A stretch of DNA of 64,000 nucleotides from Pseudomonas sp. Z8(2022) (GTDB taxonomy: Bacteria > Pseudomonadota > Gammaproteobacteria > Pseudomonadales > Pseudomonadaceae). The translations under genes and the position numbers were made by a program. The stretch is from the NCBI RefSeq assembly GCF_025837155.1, contig NZ_CP107549.1, positions 682,001 to 746,000 of the forward strand, read 5' to 3'. The notes below the pieces were generated by a model, which had not been told where the DNA came from, did not search any database, and saw nothing but the letters and a program-made list of their open reading frames with translations. This document shows positions 45,125 to 53,768 of the stretch, in pieces. How positions within the stretch are numbered: position 1 is the first letter of the stretch; each line of letters starts with the position of its first letter.

Positions 45125-45144
45125 GGCTGACCTTCTGGTCAGCC
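45125..45144. promoter_or_regulatory. Hairpin upstream of the TauE gene
   Basis: Perfect 8-bp inverted repeat GGCTGACC / GGTCAGCC with a TTCT loop, 34 bp upstream of the transporter start (minus strand). No T run, so it may be an operator or a leader hairpin. Confidence 0.4.
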
Positions 45145-45219
45145 AAGTGCTACCAAGAGTTAGGTGACATCTTCGCTGGAAGTGGCGTTCGCAAGTGGCG
45201 AGGCAGCCCGATGAGGCAT

Positions 45220-45243
45220 ATAGTTAGTTGCCTTGCTAATTAT
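45220..45243. promoter_or_regulatory. AT-rich palindrome in the divergent gap
   Basis: ATAGTTAG / CTAATTAT (7 of 8 matched) around 8 bp, 18 bp upstream of the DMT transporter ATG. It stands out in GC-rich sequence and could be an operator for a MarR/LysR-type regulator. No regulator gene is adjacent. Confidence 0.4.
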
Positions 45244-45260
45244 GGCGCATCGAGGAACCG

Positions 45261-46133
45261 ATGACCTCCCTTCCGCTGTCAGGCGCCAACCGTCCGCTCA
45301 CTGGCATTGGGCTCATGCTGGTTGCGACCTTCATGTTCGCCAGCCACGATGCCATGTCCAAATACCTGTCGGGCTTCTACCCGATCATCCTCATCGTCTG
45401 GGCGCGCTATCTGATACACACCCTGCTGATGGCCGGAATCTTCCTGCCGCAATCCGGGTTGCGCGTGCTGCGTACCAAGAGCCCCGGTCTGCAGATACTG
45501 AGGGCACTATGCCTGCTGGGCGTCAGTCTGCTGTTCACCGCCGGCCTGATGTTCATCCCTCTGGCCGAGGCCACCTCGGTGATCTTTCTTGCGCCCTTGC
45601 TGGTCACTGCGCTGTCGGTGCCGCTGCTTGGCGAGCGCGTGAGCCCGGGGCAGTGGGCGGCAGTGATCGTCGGCTTCGTCGGGGTGCTGATCATCGTGCA
45701 TCCGGGCGGCAGTCTGTTCACGCCTGCAGTACTGTTGCCGCTGAGTGCAGCGTTGTGTTTCAGCTTCTACCAGATCCTCACCCGGCGTCTGAGCGAAGTG
45801 GACAGCGCAACCACCAGCAACTTCGTCGCCGGCCTGGTCAATACGCTGGTAATGAGCGTGCTGGTGCCGTTCTTCTGGCAGCTACCCAGTTTCTCGCATG
45901 GTCTGATGATGCTGGCGCTGGGCGGCTGCGGCATGGCCGCGCACCTGCTGCTGACCCATGCCTTTCGCCACGCCGCCCCGGCATTGCTGGCGCCTTTCGG
46001 GTATGTGCAGATCGTGTTCGCCGGCATGCTTGGCCTGCTGATATTCGCGCACACACCGGACCTGATGACCTTGTCCGGCATTCTCATCATATGCCTCAGC
46101 GGTTTGGCAGCGGCCTGGCAGAGTCGTCGCTAG
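45261..46133 (+). CDS. EamA/DMT-family transporter
   Basis: 290 aa with ten predicted membrane helices in two EamA repeats. First half: TGIGLMLVATFMFASHDAMS, LIVWARYLIHTLLMAGIFL, ALCLLGVSLLFTAGLMFIPL, EATSVIFLAPLLVTALSVPL. Second half: VLLPLSAALCFSFYQILTRR and HAAPALLAPFGYVQIVFAGM. This family exports or moves small metabolites such as amino acids or sugars. The substrate is not predictable. It is divergent from the TauE gene. Confidence 0.85.
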   Translation: MTSLPLSGANRPLTGIGLMLVATFMFASHDAMSKYLSGFYPIILIVWARYLIHTLLMAGIFLPQSGLRVLRTKSPGLQILRALCLLGVSLLFTAGLMFIPLAEATSVIFLAPLLVTALSVPLLGERVSPGQWAAVIVGFVGVLIIVHPGGSLFTPAVLLPLSAALCFSFYQILTRRLSEVDSATTSNFVAGLVNTLVMSVLVPFFWQLPSFSHGLMMLALGGCGMAAHLLLTHAFRHAAPALLAPFGYVQIVFAGMLGLLIFAHTPDLMTLSGILIICLSGLAAAWQSRR

Positions 46134-46271
46134 GCGTTTTTTCGTTTGCAGGTGCCCGGGCATGATCCGTTCCTGCAGAGCCTTCCGGGGTTGATCTGCA
46201 GGGCCATGTCCAGCGCCTGATGTACTTGGCGCTGGCTGCGTCGAATGTGCCACGGGTTTGCTGCAGGCAAT

Positions 46272-46298
46272 AAAAAAGCCGGCTTGTGGCCGGCTTTT
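46272..46298 (-). terminator. Rho-independent terminator of ppa
   Basis: On the minus strand, GCCGGC-CACAA-GCCGGC is followed by TTTTTT, 15 bp after the ppa stop. A weaker T run on the plus strand may also stop the DMT transcript. Confidence 0.85.
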
Positions 46299-46313
46299 CG
46301 GAGGTGTCAGGGC

Positions 46314-46841
46314 TTACTTCTGATAAGCCGCGACTGCCTTGTTGATCAGGCCGCGGGCTTCTTCAGCGCCGCCCCAGCCTTCTACCTTGACCCACTTGCC
46401 CTTCTCGAGATCCTTGTAGTTCTCGAAGAAATGCTTGATCTGCTCGATCAGCAGCGCGGGCAGGTCGGTGTATTCCTGAACGTCCTTGTACAGAACGGTC
46501 AGCTTGTCGTGCGGAACGGCAACCAGCTTGGCGTCGCCGCCGGCTTCGTCGCTCATGTGCAGTACGCCCACCGGGCGAGCGCGGATCACCGAACCCGGTG
46601 CAACCGGATAAGGGGTCACGACCAGCACGTCGAGGGGGTCGCCGTCGTCAGCCAGGGTATGCGGGATGAAACCGTAGTTGGCCGGATAGAACATCGGGGT
46701 GGCCATGAAACGGTCGACCATCAGGCAGTCGGTGTCGTGGTCGATCTCGTATTTGATCGGCGCGTGGTTGGCCGGGATTTCGATGGCGACGTAGATGTCG
46801 TTCGGCAGGTCTTTGCCAGCCGGGATCTTGCTGTAGCTCAT
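46314..46841 (-). CDS. ppa: Inorganic pyrophosphatase (family I)
   Basis: 175 aa from the ATG at 46841 with GGGAG 8 nt upstream; the longer frame to 46928 is rejected. The family I active site [20 protein letters not shown] is intact, and [17 protein letters not shown] precedes it. It hydrolyses pyrophosphate and is essential. Single gene with a strong downstream terminator. Confidence 0.98.
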   Translation of the reverse strand: MSYSKIPAGKDLPNDIYVAIEIPANHAPIKYEIDHDTDCLMVDRFMATPMFYPANYGFIPHTLADDGDPLDVLVVTPYPVAPGSVIRARPVGVLHMSDEAGGDAKLVAVPHDKLTVLYKDVQEYTDLPALLIEQIKHFFENYKDLEKGKWVKVEGWGGAEEARGLINKAVAAYQK

Positions 46842-46920
46842 GGGGTGAACTCCCAGGGAGAGGCCAAAAAAGTGGGGCGCATTATAGGCGTATTCGCATG
46901 GCGTTACTACGCCGTTCGAA

Positions 46921-47748
46921 TCAGCCATTGGTCGCGGTTTCGACCGCCCTGTAGTCGGGGTGTTCCGCCTGCAGACGCTGCAGGCGGGCGAGAGTGTCCT
47001 GGCGGTAGAACAGTGTCAGCTGCCGGTACACCTCGGGAAAGGCCGCGGCCAGCAGGTCCGGGGCGCTGAAGAAGTATTCGCTGGTCACGGCGAAGAATTC
47101 CGCCGGGTCTTCGGCGGCATACGGGTCGATGGCGGTTTCCGCCTCGGGGTTGGCGTCCAGTTCGGCGTTGAGCGCGTCATAGGCACTCTGCATGGCGTGA
47201 GCCCAGTCCTGCACGCGCATGTCGCGGTGCAGTGGCGGCAGACCGTTGGCGCTGCCGTCGAGCATGTCCAGCTTGTGCGCCAGTTCGTGAATCACCAGGT
47301 TGTAGCCTTCCCAGCCGCCGCTGGACTCGACGCCGGGCCAGGCGAGGATGACCGGGCCCTGTTGCCAGGCTTCGCCGCTGCGGGCATCGTCCCATTCATG
47401 CTCGATGCCGCTGGCGTCGCGGTGGCGCTGCGGGCTGACGAAGTCGTCCGGGTAGAGGACGATTTCGTGAAAACCCTGGTACCAGTTCAGATCACCCAGG
47501 TGCAACAGCGGCAACTGCGCCTGGGCGGCCAGCAGCAGGCGCTCGACCGGGCCCAGCTCCAGGCCGGACAGGGCAGTCAGGTGCTTGTCATGCAGGAACA
47601 GTACGGAGCGTTCGCGCAGTTGCTGCTCTTCACGTGCGTCGAGGCCATCGAGAATGGGCAGGCACCTGCGCACTTCGGCCCAGTGGACGGGATCGACTGG
47701 GTTGCGTTCGAGGGTGCGCCGACGGCGCCAGGCCTTGAGTGACCACAT
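46921..47748 (-). CDS. mtfA: MtfA-like zinc peptidase
   Basis: 275 aa. The zinc motif is [16 protein letters not shown] (HELAH), with a Glu-rich site toward the C-terminus ([16 protein letters not shown]). [19 protein letters not shown] is typical of MtfA. E. coli MtfA binds the Mlc repressor and has peptidase activity. No Mlc homologue is visible here. Cytosolic, no signal peptide; it is 79 bp upstream of the ppa start. Confidence 0.87.
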   Translation of the reverse strand: MWSLKAWRRRRTLERNPVDPVHWAEVRRCLPILDGLDAREEQQLRERSVLFLHDKHLTALSGLELGPVERLLLAAQAQLPLLHLGDLNWYQGFHEIVLYPDDFVSPQRHRDASGIEHEWDDARSGEAWQQGPVILAWPGVESSGGWEGYNLVIHELAHKLDMLDGSANGLPPLHRDMRVQDWAHAMQSAYDALNAELDANPEAETAIDPYAAEDPAEFFAVTSEYFFSAPDLLAAAFPEVYRQLTLFYRQDTLARLQRLQAEHPDYRAVETATNG

Positions 47749-47766
47749 CAGGAGTGCTTCGCTAAG

Positions 47767-47796
47767 GAAAACCCGGCCACCTTAAGTGGGGTGGCC
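47767..47796 (-). terminator. Probable terminator after the GNAT gene
   Basis: On the minus strand GGCCACC / GGTGGCC (7-bp arms) is followed by GGGTTTTCC. The T run is modest. Confidence 0.6.
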
Positions 47797-47849
47797 GTTC
47801 ACGGCAAGCCGGCGTGAGCGCCTGTTCGGGGGCTGCGCGCGTTGGCTGT

Positions 47850-48305
47850 TCAGTCCCCGTTGATCGGCAGGACGTAGTTCTTGAACTGCTCGTCCTCACG
47901 GAAGCCGATGGACTCGTAAACCTTCTGCGCCACCTCGTTGTCGCGGCTGGTGGCTACGCGCATGCGCACGGCGTTGGTGTCCTTGGCCATCTGCTTGGCG
48001 GTGTGCAGCAGGCGGTCGGCGACCAGTTGGCGGCGGGCATCCTCGGCCACGTAGATGTCGTTGAGAATCCACACGCGTTTGAGCGAAAGCGAGGAGTAGC
48101 TGGGGTAGAGCTGGCAGAAACCGAGCAGCTTGTCTTCATCGTCAGCCAGGGCCAGGTAGATCACCGATTCCTTGCGCCGCAGGCGCTTCTCGAGAAACTT
48201 GCGCGACGACTCGGGGTAGGGCAGCTCGTTGTAGAACTCGCGGTACTTGACGAACAGCGGGGTCAACAGGTCCAGGTGCTCCAGGGTGGCTTGGACGATG
48301 CGCAT
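47850..48305 (-). CDS. GNAT-family N-acetyltransferase
   Basis: 151 aa from the ATG at 48305; a longer frame to 48551 is rejected because MRIVQATLEHLDLLTPLFVK is the normal N-terminus of the family. The acetyl-CoA site is within LNDIYVAEDARRQLVADRLL (a variant of Q/RxxGxG/A). The C-terminal AQKVYESIGFREDEQFKNYV is typical. The substrate is unknown. It is transcribed opposite to mpl with a 245-bp gap that shows no clear signal. Confidence 0.82.
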   Translation of the reverse strand: MRIVQATLEHLDLLTPLFVKYREFYNELPYPESSRKFLEKRLRRKESVIYLALADDEDKLLGFCQLYPSYSSLSLKRVWILNDIYVAEDARRQLVADRLLHTAKQMAKDTNAVRMRVATSRDNEVAQKVYESIGFREDEQFKNYVLPINGD

Positions 48306-48550
48306 GGTGGGCCTCGGCTTCTCTCTGTTATGGGGCAGGAGTGGCGATGCAGCTGTTGTGCCAGCGGTCAGCCGATGCTGCCTCAAAGCCAGTTGAAAGC
48401 GCAATCCAAGCAAGCGTTTGATTTGTTGTGAACGGCAACTTGGTCGGCGTGCGTCTGTCTGAGCAGGTCGCAGCAGTCGCCTGACGGGCGCTGTGCTAAC
48501 CTGCCGCCATCGCTTCATGCCCCTGTGTCGGGCTTTCTCAGAGGTCATCA

Positions 48551-49906
48551 ATGCACATCCACATTCTCGGCATCTGCGGCACCTTCATGGGTTCGCTCGC
48601 CGTTCTGGCCAAGGAACTCGGCCACCGCGTCACTGGCTCCGACGCCAATGTCTACCCGCCGATGAGCACCCAGCTCGAGGCGCAGGGCATCGAACTGATG
48701 CAGGGTTATGACCCGGCGCACCTGCAGCCGGCACCGGACCTCGTGGTGGTGGGCAACGCCATGAGCCGTGGCAATCCGGCAGTCGAGTATGTATTGAACA
48801 AGGGGTTGCCGTACGTTTCCGGTCCGCAGTGGCTGGCCGACCATGTGCTGCAGGGGCGCTGGGTGATGGCGGTGGCCGGCACCCACGGCAAGACCAGCAG
48901 CTCCAGCATGCTGGCCTGGGTGCTGGAGCACGCCGGCATGGCGCCGGGCTTTCTGATCGGCGGCGTACCTCAGAACTTCGGTATCTCTGCGCGTCTGGGT
49001 GACACGCCGTTCTTCGTGGTCGAGGCCGATGAGTACGACAGCGCCTTCTTCGACAAGCGCAGCAAGTTCGTCCACTACCGTCCGCGTACTGCCATTCTCA
49101 ACAACCTCGAGTTCGACCATGCCGACATCTTCCCGGACCTGGCCGCCATCGAACGGCAGTTCCATCACCTGGTGCGGATCATCCCCAGCGAGGGCCTGGT
49201 CATTCATCCGGCCAGCGAAGCTGCGCTGGCGCGGGTGATCGAGATGGGCTGCTGGACACCGGTGCAGACCACCGGCGAAGGCGGGCAATGGCAGGCGCGC
49301 CTGCTCAGCGCCGATGGCTCGCGCTTCGAGGTGAGCTTCGACGGCAAGGTCGAGGGCGTGGTGGACTGGCAACTGACCGGTCAGCACAATGTCGCCAACG
49401 CTCTGGCGGTGCTGGCGGCAGCGCGCCACGTTGGCGTGGTGCCGGCGCTGGGCATCGAGGCGCTGGGCAAATTCATCAACGCCAAGCGGCGCATGGAAAA
49501 GGTCGCCGAGGTGAACGGCGTGACCATCTTCGATGATTTCGCTCACCACCCGACCGCCATCGCCACCACTCTGGACGGCCTGCGCAAGCGCGTCGGCGAC
49601 GACACCCAGGTGATCGCCGTCATCGAACCGCGTTCCAATTCGATGAAGCTCGGTGCCCATCGCGACGGTCTGGCTGAATCCGCCGAACAGGCCGATGCGG
49701 TGTTCTGGTATGCGCCGCCGAATCTGGGCTGGGATCTGGCCGCCACCGTGGCGCAGGCGCGCAACCCGACGCGTGTGTGCGACTCGCTGGAGTCGATCAT
49801 CGACGGCGTGAAGGCCCTGGCGCGCCCCGGCACCCAGGTGGTGGTGATGAGCAACGGCGGTTTCGGTGGCCTGCATGGCAAGCTGGCCGAGGCTCTGGAG
49901 GGATAG
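48551..49906 (+). CDS. mpl: UDP-MurNAc:L-Ala-gamma-D-Glu-meso-DAP ligase
   Basis: 451 aa. HILGICGTFMGSLAVLAKEL starts the nucleotide domain, AGTHGKTSSSSMLAWVLEHA is the ATP P-loop, and EADEYDSAFFDKRSKFVHYR and FDDFAHHPTAI are Mur-ligase hallmarks. It re-attaches the recycled tripeptide to UDP-MurNAc in peptidoglycan recycling. It joins ubiX with no gap (the stop is directly followed by the ubiX ATG). Confidence 0.96.
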   Translation: MHIHILGICGTFMGSLAVLAKELGHRVTGSDANVYPPMSTQLEAQGIELMQGYDPAHLQPAPDLVVVGNAMSRGNPAVEYVLNKGLPYVSGPQWLADHVLQGRWVMAVAGTHGKTSSSSMLAWVLEHAGMAPGFLIGGVPQNFGISARLGDTPFFVVEADEYDSAFFDKRSKFVHYRPRTAILNNLEFDHADIFPDLAAIERQFHHLVRIIPSEGLVIHPASEAALARVIEMGCWTPVQTTGEGGQWQARLLSADGSRFEVSFDGKVEGVVDWQLTGQHNVANALAVLAAARHVGVVPALGIEALGKFINAKRRMEKVAEVNGVTIFDDFAHHPTAIATTLDGLRKRVGDDTQVIAVIEPRSNSMKLGAHRDGLAESAEQADAVFWYAPPNLGWDLAATVAQARNPTRVCDSLESIIDGVKALARPGTQVVVMSNGGFGGLHGKLAEALEG

Positions 49907-50536
49907 ATGTCGGGACCGGAACGCATAACGCTGGCGATGACCGGCGCCTCGGGCGCGCAATACGGTCTGCGCCTGCTCGATTGCCTGGTGCAGGAAGAGC
50001 GCGAAGTGCACTTTCTGATCTCCAAGGCCGCACAGCTGGTGATGGCCACTGAAACCGACGTGGCGCTGCCGGCCAAGCCGCAGGCGATGGCGCAGTTCCT
50101 CACCGAGTACACCGGCGCTGCGCCCGGGCAGATCCGCGTCTACGGCAAGGAAGACTGGATGGCGCCGGCCGCCTCCGGCTCCGGCGCACCCACCGCGATG
50201 GTGGTGGTGCCGTGCAGCACCGGCACCTTGTCGGCTATCGCCACGGGGGCCTGCAACAATCTGATCGAGCGCGCCGCCGACGTGGCACTGAAGGAGAGGC
50301 GCCAACTGATTCTGGTGCCTCGCGAAGCGCCCTATTCGAGCATCCATCTGGAGAACATGCTCAAGCTGTCGAACCTCGGCGTGACCATCCTGCCGGCATC
50401 GCCCGGTTTCTATCACCAGCCGCAGACGCTGGATGATCTGGTGGATTTCGTGGTCGCGCGGATTCTCAACTGCCTGGGTATTCCCCAGGACATGCTGCCC
50501 CTCTGGGGCGAGCATCACATGGTGTCGGATGACTGA
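49907..50536 (+). CDS. ubiX: Flavin prenyltransferase UbiX
   Basis: 209 aa. The FMN site begins LAMTGASGAQYGLRLLDCLV, followed by VPCSTGTLSAIATGACNNLI and LVPREAPYSSIHLENMLKLS. UbiX prenylates FMN to give the cofactor of UbiD decarboxylase in ubiquinone synthesis. UbiD is not in the window. The mpl-ubiX order matches P. aeruginosa. It overlaps the lipoprotein gene by 8 bp. Confidence 0.96.
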   Translation: MSGPERITLAMTGASGAQYGLRLLDCLVQEEREVHFLISKAAQLVMATETDVALPAKPQAMAQFLTEYTGAAPGQIRVYGKEDWMAPAASGSGAPTAMVVVPCSTGTLSAIATGACNNLIERAADVALKERRQLILVPREAPYSSIHLENMLKLSNLGVTILPASPGFYHQPQTLDDLVDFVVARILNCLGIPQDMLPLWGEHHMVSDD

Positions 50537-50825
50537 CGGCGTGCGCCTGCTGCTATGCGCCTTGGCGCTGCTGAGCCTGGGCGGCTGTGCCACGGTGCGC
50601 ACACTGGATGCGGCCAAGCCCGGTGCCCCGGTGGTCTACGCCGGTACTCGACTGGACTGGTACTCGATCAATGGCGGCTGCTGCCCGCTGGACCGTTTCG
50701 GCGCCGAGGCGCCGCGTTATCCCGGGCTGGACCTGCCGGGCAGTGCATTGCTCGATACCCTGCTGTTGCCGTTTTCGCTGGCTACCGCGCTGGGTGTAAG
50801 CCTGGGCGTCAGCGGCGGCTTGTAG
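50529..50825 (+). CDS. YceK/YidQ-like lipoprotein (DUF1375)
   Basis: 98 aa from the ATG at 50529, overlapping ubiX by 8 bp. A lipobox ALLSLGGCATVRTL makes it a lipoprotein (Cys19). The rest, with YAGTRLDWYSINGGCCPLDR and LDTLLLPFSLATALG, matches DUF1375 of the YceK/YidQ type. The function of this family is unknown. It ends the mpl-ubiX operon. Confidence 0.8.
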   Translation: MTDGVRLLLCALALLSLGGCATVRTLDAAKPGAPVVYAGTRLDWYSINGGCCPLDRFGAEAPRYPGLDLPGSALLDTLLLPFSLATALGVSLGVSGGL

Positions 50826-50843
50826 CCCGCTGCCAATCGGCGC

Positions 50844-51323
50844 TTAGCAGGTTTCCGCTTCCACTTCCTGACACACGTCGATCCACTCGGCGCTCACCAG
50901 TTCGGCCATGCGTTGCGGGGCGATGCGCACGGCGCTGTGGGTAGCACCGGCTGCCGGCAGCACTTCGTCGAAGGCCAGGAGCGAGCGGTCGCAGTAGACG
51001 CTCAGCGGTGTGGCCAGGCCGAACGGGCAGACGCCGCCCACCGGGTGGCTGGTCAGCTCGACCACGGTCTGCGCATCGAGCATGCGCGCCTTGGCGCCGA
51101 AGCATTCCTTCATCTTGCGGTTGTCGATGCGCGCGTCACCGCGGGCAACGATCAGAACGTCGCGTTCGGCAATGCGAAAGGCCAGGGTCTTGGCGATCTG
51201 TCCCGGCGCCACGCCGTGCGCTTCGGCAGCCAGCGCCACGGTGGCGGTGCTGGTCTGCAGTTCGATGATCGAAATGTCGGGCGCCTTGGCGGCGAAGAAG
51301 GCACGTACAGAGGCCAGACTCAT
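50844..51323 (-). CDS. YbaK/ProX-like aminoacyl-tRNA deacylase-like protein
   Basis: 159 aa from the ATG at 51323; the extension to 51455 is rejected. IAKTLAFRIAERDVLIVARG, ARIDNRKMKECFGAKARMLD and HPVGGVCPFGLATPLSVYCD are the YbaK/EbsC core. These proteins deacylate mischarged tRNAs, though the branch here is not resolved. Cytosolic. It is 158 bp from the MBL hydrolase, on the same strand. Confidence 0.82.
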   Translation of the reverse strand: MSLASVRAFFAAKAPDISIIELQTSTATVALAAEAHGVAPGQIAKTLAFRIAERDVLIVARGDARIDNRKMKECFGAKARMLDAQTVVELTSHPVGGVCPFGLATPLSVYCDRSLLAFDEVLPAAGATHSAVRIAPQRMAELVSAEWIDVCQEVEAETC

Positions 51324-51435
51324 GAAGCGGTCCCCAGGCTGTCGGGGTGGGCACGACGCCATGGCCAGCCGGATGCTGGTCAGGTGCAGCCCCTTCTGCG
51401 GAGGCCGGCGTGGTCGTGACCACGGCAGAAACAAG

Positions 51436-51460
51436 CGGCCATGCTCGCGCTGCATGGCCG
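51436..51460 (-). terminator. Possible terminator after the MBL hydrolase
   Basis: CGGCCATGC / GCATGGCCG (9-bp arms, 7-nt loop), followed on the minus strand by CTTGTTTCTG. The T run is weak, so this is a low-certainty call. Confidence 0.4.
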
Positions 51461-51481
51461 GCCCGTCAAGGCCCGTTGGCC

Positions 51482-52348
51482 TCAGTTTTCCAGCATATTT
51501 GCGGTTTTTACCGCTTCATCGAGACCGTAGCGGCCTTTTTCGTCACTCGTTACCCGGCCCATGGCCACATCCGGATCGTGGGTGAAGACCAGTCGGCCGC
51601 CGCGGGAGAACAGATCGCTGAGTAGCGCTTCCTTCTCTTCGATGAGGCCTTCGGGGAAGCGGTCGTAGCCCATGGTGATCGGCAGATGTACCCAGGGCGC
51701 ACCGGGGATCAGGTCGCCCGGGAAGACCACCGGGCCGCCCGGCATGGCGACTTCCGGCAGCAGCTGGCCCGGGGTGTGGCCGTCGCTCCAGTGCAGGCGC
51801 CAGTCCGGGCCTAGCAGCTCGCAGTGGCTGCCTTCGTCGATCAGCTCCAGACGGCCGCTGGCCTCCAGCAGGTCGAGCAACTCCGGAATGTAGGAGGCAC
51901 GGTCACGGGCGTGCGGCTGGCGCGCACGTAGCCATTGACGACGGCCGGTGAGAAAACGGGCGTTGGGAAACAGCAGGCGCGCCGGCTGGCCTTCTTCCCA
52001 GGCCGCGAGCAGGCCACCGGCATGATCGAAGTGCAGGTGGGTCAGCACCACGATATCGATGTCGGCATCGCTCAGGCCGAGCTTTGCCAGCTCGTCGAGC
52101 AGTACGTGATGGTCTTCCTGCACGCCGAAGCGCTGCTTCATCTCGGGGCTGAAGAAGGCGCCGATGCCGGTTTCCACCAGGATGTTGCGTTCATCCTCCT
52201 GCACCAGCAGGGCGCGGCAGCCGAGGTCGATGCGGTTCAGCTCGTCGGCCGGCATCCAGCGCTGCCAGAGCGCCTTGGGCGCGTTGCCGAACATGGCGCC
52301 GCCATCGAGTTTCTGGCTGTTGCCGGTCAGGGTGGTCAGGGTTCGCAT
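51482..52348 (-). CDS. Metallo-beta-lactamase-fold hydrolase
   Basis: 288 aa. The zinc motif [18 protein letters not shown] (HxHxDH) is followed by the third His region ([19 protein letters not shown]), with [12 protein letters not shown] after. The layout fits lactonase or acyl-homoserine/other thioester-hydrolase-like MBL proteins. No signal peptide. It lies 78 bp downstream of the thiolase gene on the same strand, so it may be co-transcribed. The substrate is unknown. Confidence 0.85.
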   Translation of the reverse strand: MRTLTTLTGNSQKLDGGAMFGNAPKALWQRWMPADELNRIDLGCRALLVQEDERNILVETGIGAFFSPEMKQRFGVQEDHHVLLDELAKLGLSDADIDIVVLTHLHFDHAGGLLAAWEEGQPARLLFPNARFLTGRRQWLRARQPHARDRASYIPELLDLLEASGRLELIDEGSHCELLGPDWRLHWSDGHTPGQLLPEVAMPGGPVVFPGDLIPGAPWVHLPITMGYDRFPEGLIEEKEALLSDLFSRGGRLVFTHDPDVAMGRVTSDEKGRYGLDEAVKTANMLEN

Positions 52349-52426
52349 GGGGTCTCTCTTGTTCTTGTCAGTGAAGGAAAGGGGCGGGGGATCGGCAACT
52401 GCGATCCACCCGGGTTGGCGATTGTT

Positions 52427-53605
52427 TCAGCGTTCGACCGCCAGTGCCACGCCCTGGCCGCCGCCGATGCACAGAGTGGCCAGGCCGCGGCGAGCGTCGC
52501 GGCGCTGCATTTCGTGGAGCAGGCTGACCAGGATGCGGCAGCCGGAGGCGCCGATGGGGTGGCCGAGGGCGATGGCACCGCCGTTGACGTTGACCTTGGC
52601 GCTGTCCCAGTGCAGTTCGCGGCCGACGGCAATGGCCTGGGCGGCGAAGGCTTCGTTGGCCTCGATCAGGTCCAGCTGCTCCAGGCTCCAGCCAGCACGC
52701 TCCAGCGCCTTGCAGCTGGCGAACACCGGGCCGATGCCCATCACCGCCGGGTCTACCCCGGCGCTGGCGTGAGCAGCGATGCGCGCGAGCACCGGCAGTT
52801 GCAGTTCGGCGGCCTTCTCGGCGCTCATCAGCAGTACGGCAGCGGCGCCGTCGTTGAGGGTCGAGGCGTTGCCGGCGGTCACCGTACCCTCACCCTTGAA
52901 TGCCGGGCGCAGCTTGGCCAGGCTTTCCAGGCTGGTGCCGGCGCGCGGCTGTTCATCCCGGGCGAAGCGCAGCGGCTCGGCGCCGCGCTGGGGAATTTCC
53001 ACCGGGACGATCTCGTCGGCGAAACGACCGGCCTCGATGGCGGCCTGGGCGCGCTGCTGCGAGCGCAGGGCGAAGGCGTCCTGCTCGGCGCGTGACACGC
53101 CGTACTGTTCTGCCAGGTTCTCCGCGGTGATGCCCATGTGGTAGTCGTTGAAGGCATCCCACAAGCCGTCCTGGATCATCGTATCGACCAGTTGTGCATG
53201 GCCCATGCGCAGGCCGCTGCGTGCGCCCGGCATGACGTAGGGCGACAGGCTCATGTTCTCCTGGCCACCGGCGATGACGATTTCTGCATCGCCGCCGCGA
53301 ATGGCCTGGGCGCCGAGGATGACCGCCTTGAGGCCGGAGCCGCAGACCTTGTTCAGAGTCATGGCCGGCACGGTGTGCGGCAGACCGGCGAGCAGTACGC
53401 TCTGCCGCGCCGGGTTCTGCCCGCTGCCGGCGGTGAGCACCTGGCCTAGGATCACCTCGTCGACCTGTTCGCCCTCGATGCCGGTACGAGCCAGCAGTTC
53501 GCGGGTCACGGTCGCACCCAGCTGCGGTGCAGGAATACGGCTCAACGAGCCCTGGAAGCTGCCGATGGCGGTACGGCAGGCGGCGACTATCACAACTTCA
53601 CGCAT
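52427..53605 (-). CDS. Acetyl-CoA acetyltransferase (thiolase)
   Basis: 392 aa from the ATG at 53605; a longer frame to 53653 lies in the terminator region. The acyl-acceptor Cys88 sits in [34 protein letters not shown] holds the catalytic His, and [15 protein letters not shown] the second Cys. It can cleave or form acetoacetyl-CoA (or 3-ketoacyl-CoA). The upstream gene cluster for acyl-CoA breakdown supports a catabolic role. A terminator separates it from the acyl-CoA dehydrogenase transcript. Confidence 0.93.
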   Translation of the reverse strand: MREVVIVAACRTAIGSFQGSLSRIPAPQLGATVTRELLARTGIEGEQVDEVILGQVLTAGSGQNPARQSVLLAGLPHTVPAMTLNKVCGSGLKAVILGAQAIRGGDAEIVIAGGQENMSLSPYVMPGARSGLRMGHAQLVDTMIQDGLWDAFNDYHMGITAENLAEQYGVSRAEQDAFALRSQQRAQAAIEAGRFADEIVPVEIPQRGAEPLRFARDEQPRAGTSLESLAKLRPAFKGEGTVTAGNASTLNDGAAAVLLMSAEKAAELQLPVLARIAAHASAGVDPAVMGIGPVFASCKALERAGWSLEQLDLIEANEAFAAQAIAVGRELHWDSAKVNVNGGAIALGHPIGASGCRILVSLLHEMQRRDARRGLATLCIGGGQGVALAVER

Positions 53606-53662
53606 AACATTTCCTCGCCGATGTCCGGCGCATGCTTGGGTCGCGCGACCCACTACGGGAAT

Positions 53663-53691
53663 AAAAAAGCGCGGCGCCGAGGCAGCCGCGC
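53663..53691 (-). terminator. Rho-independent terminator after the acyl-CoA dehydrogenase gene
   Basis: On the minus strand, GCGCGGC / GCCGCGC with a 9-nt loop is followed by TTTTTT. It lies 78 bp past the acyl-CoA dehydrogenase stop. Confidence 0.85.
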
Positions 53692-53768
53692 AACACGCTC
53701 AACAGTTGCTGAATCTGTTCCTGGTCTTGCGAGTCGGGGCCGACGCGCAGCTGACCATGCGCAGGTTC

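Noticed and set aside
45233..46165. 310-residue overlapping plus-strand frame
   Set aside because: It is a shifted frame of the EamA transporter; its translation is Arg/His/Pro-rich without membrane helices.
48548..50617. 689-residue open frame on the minus strand
   Set aside because: Antisense to mpl and ubiX, both unambiguous genes.
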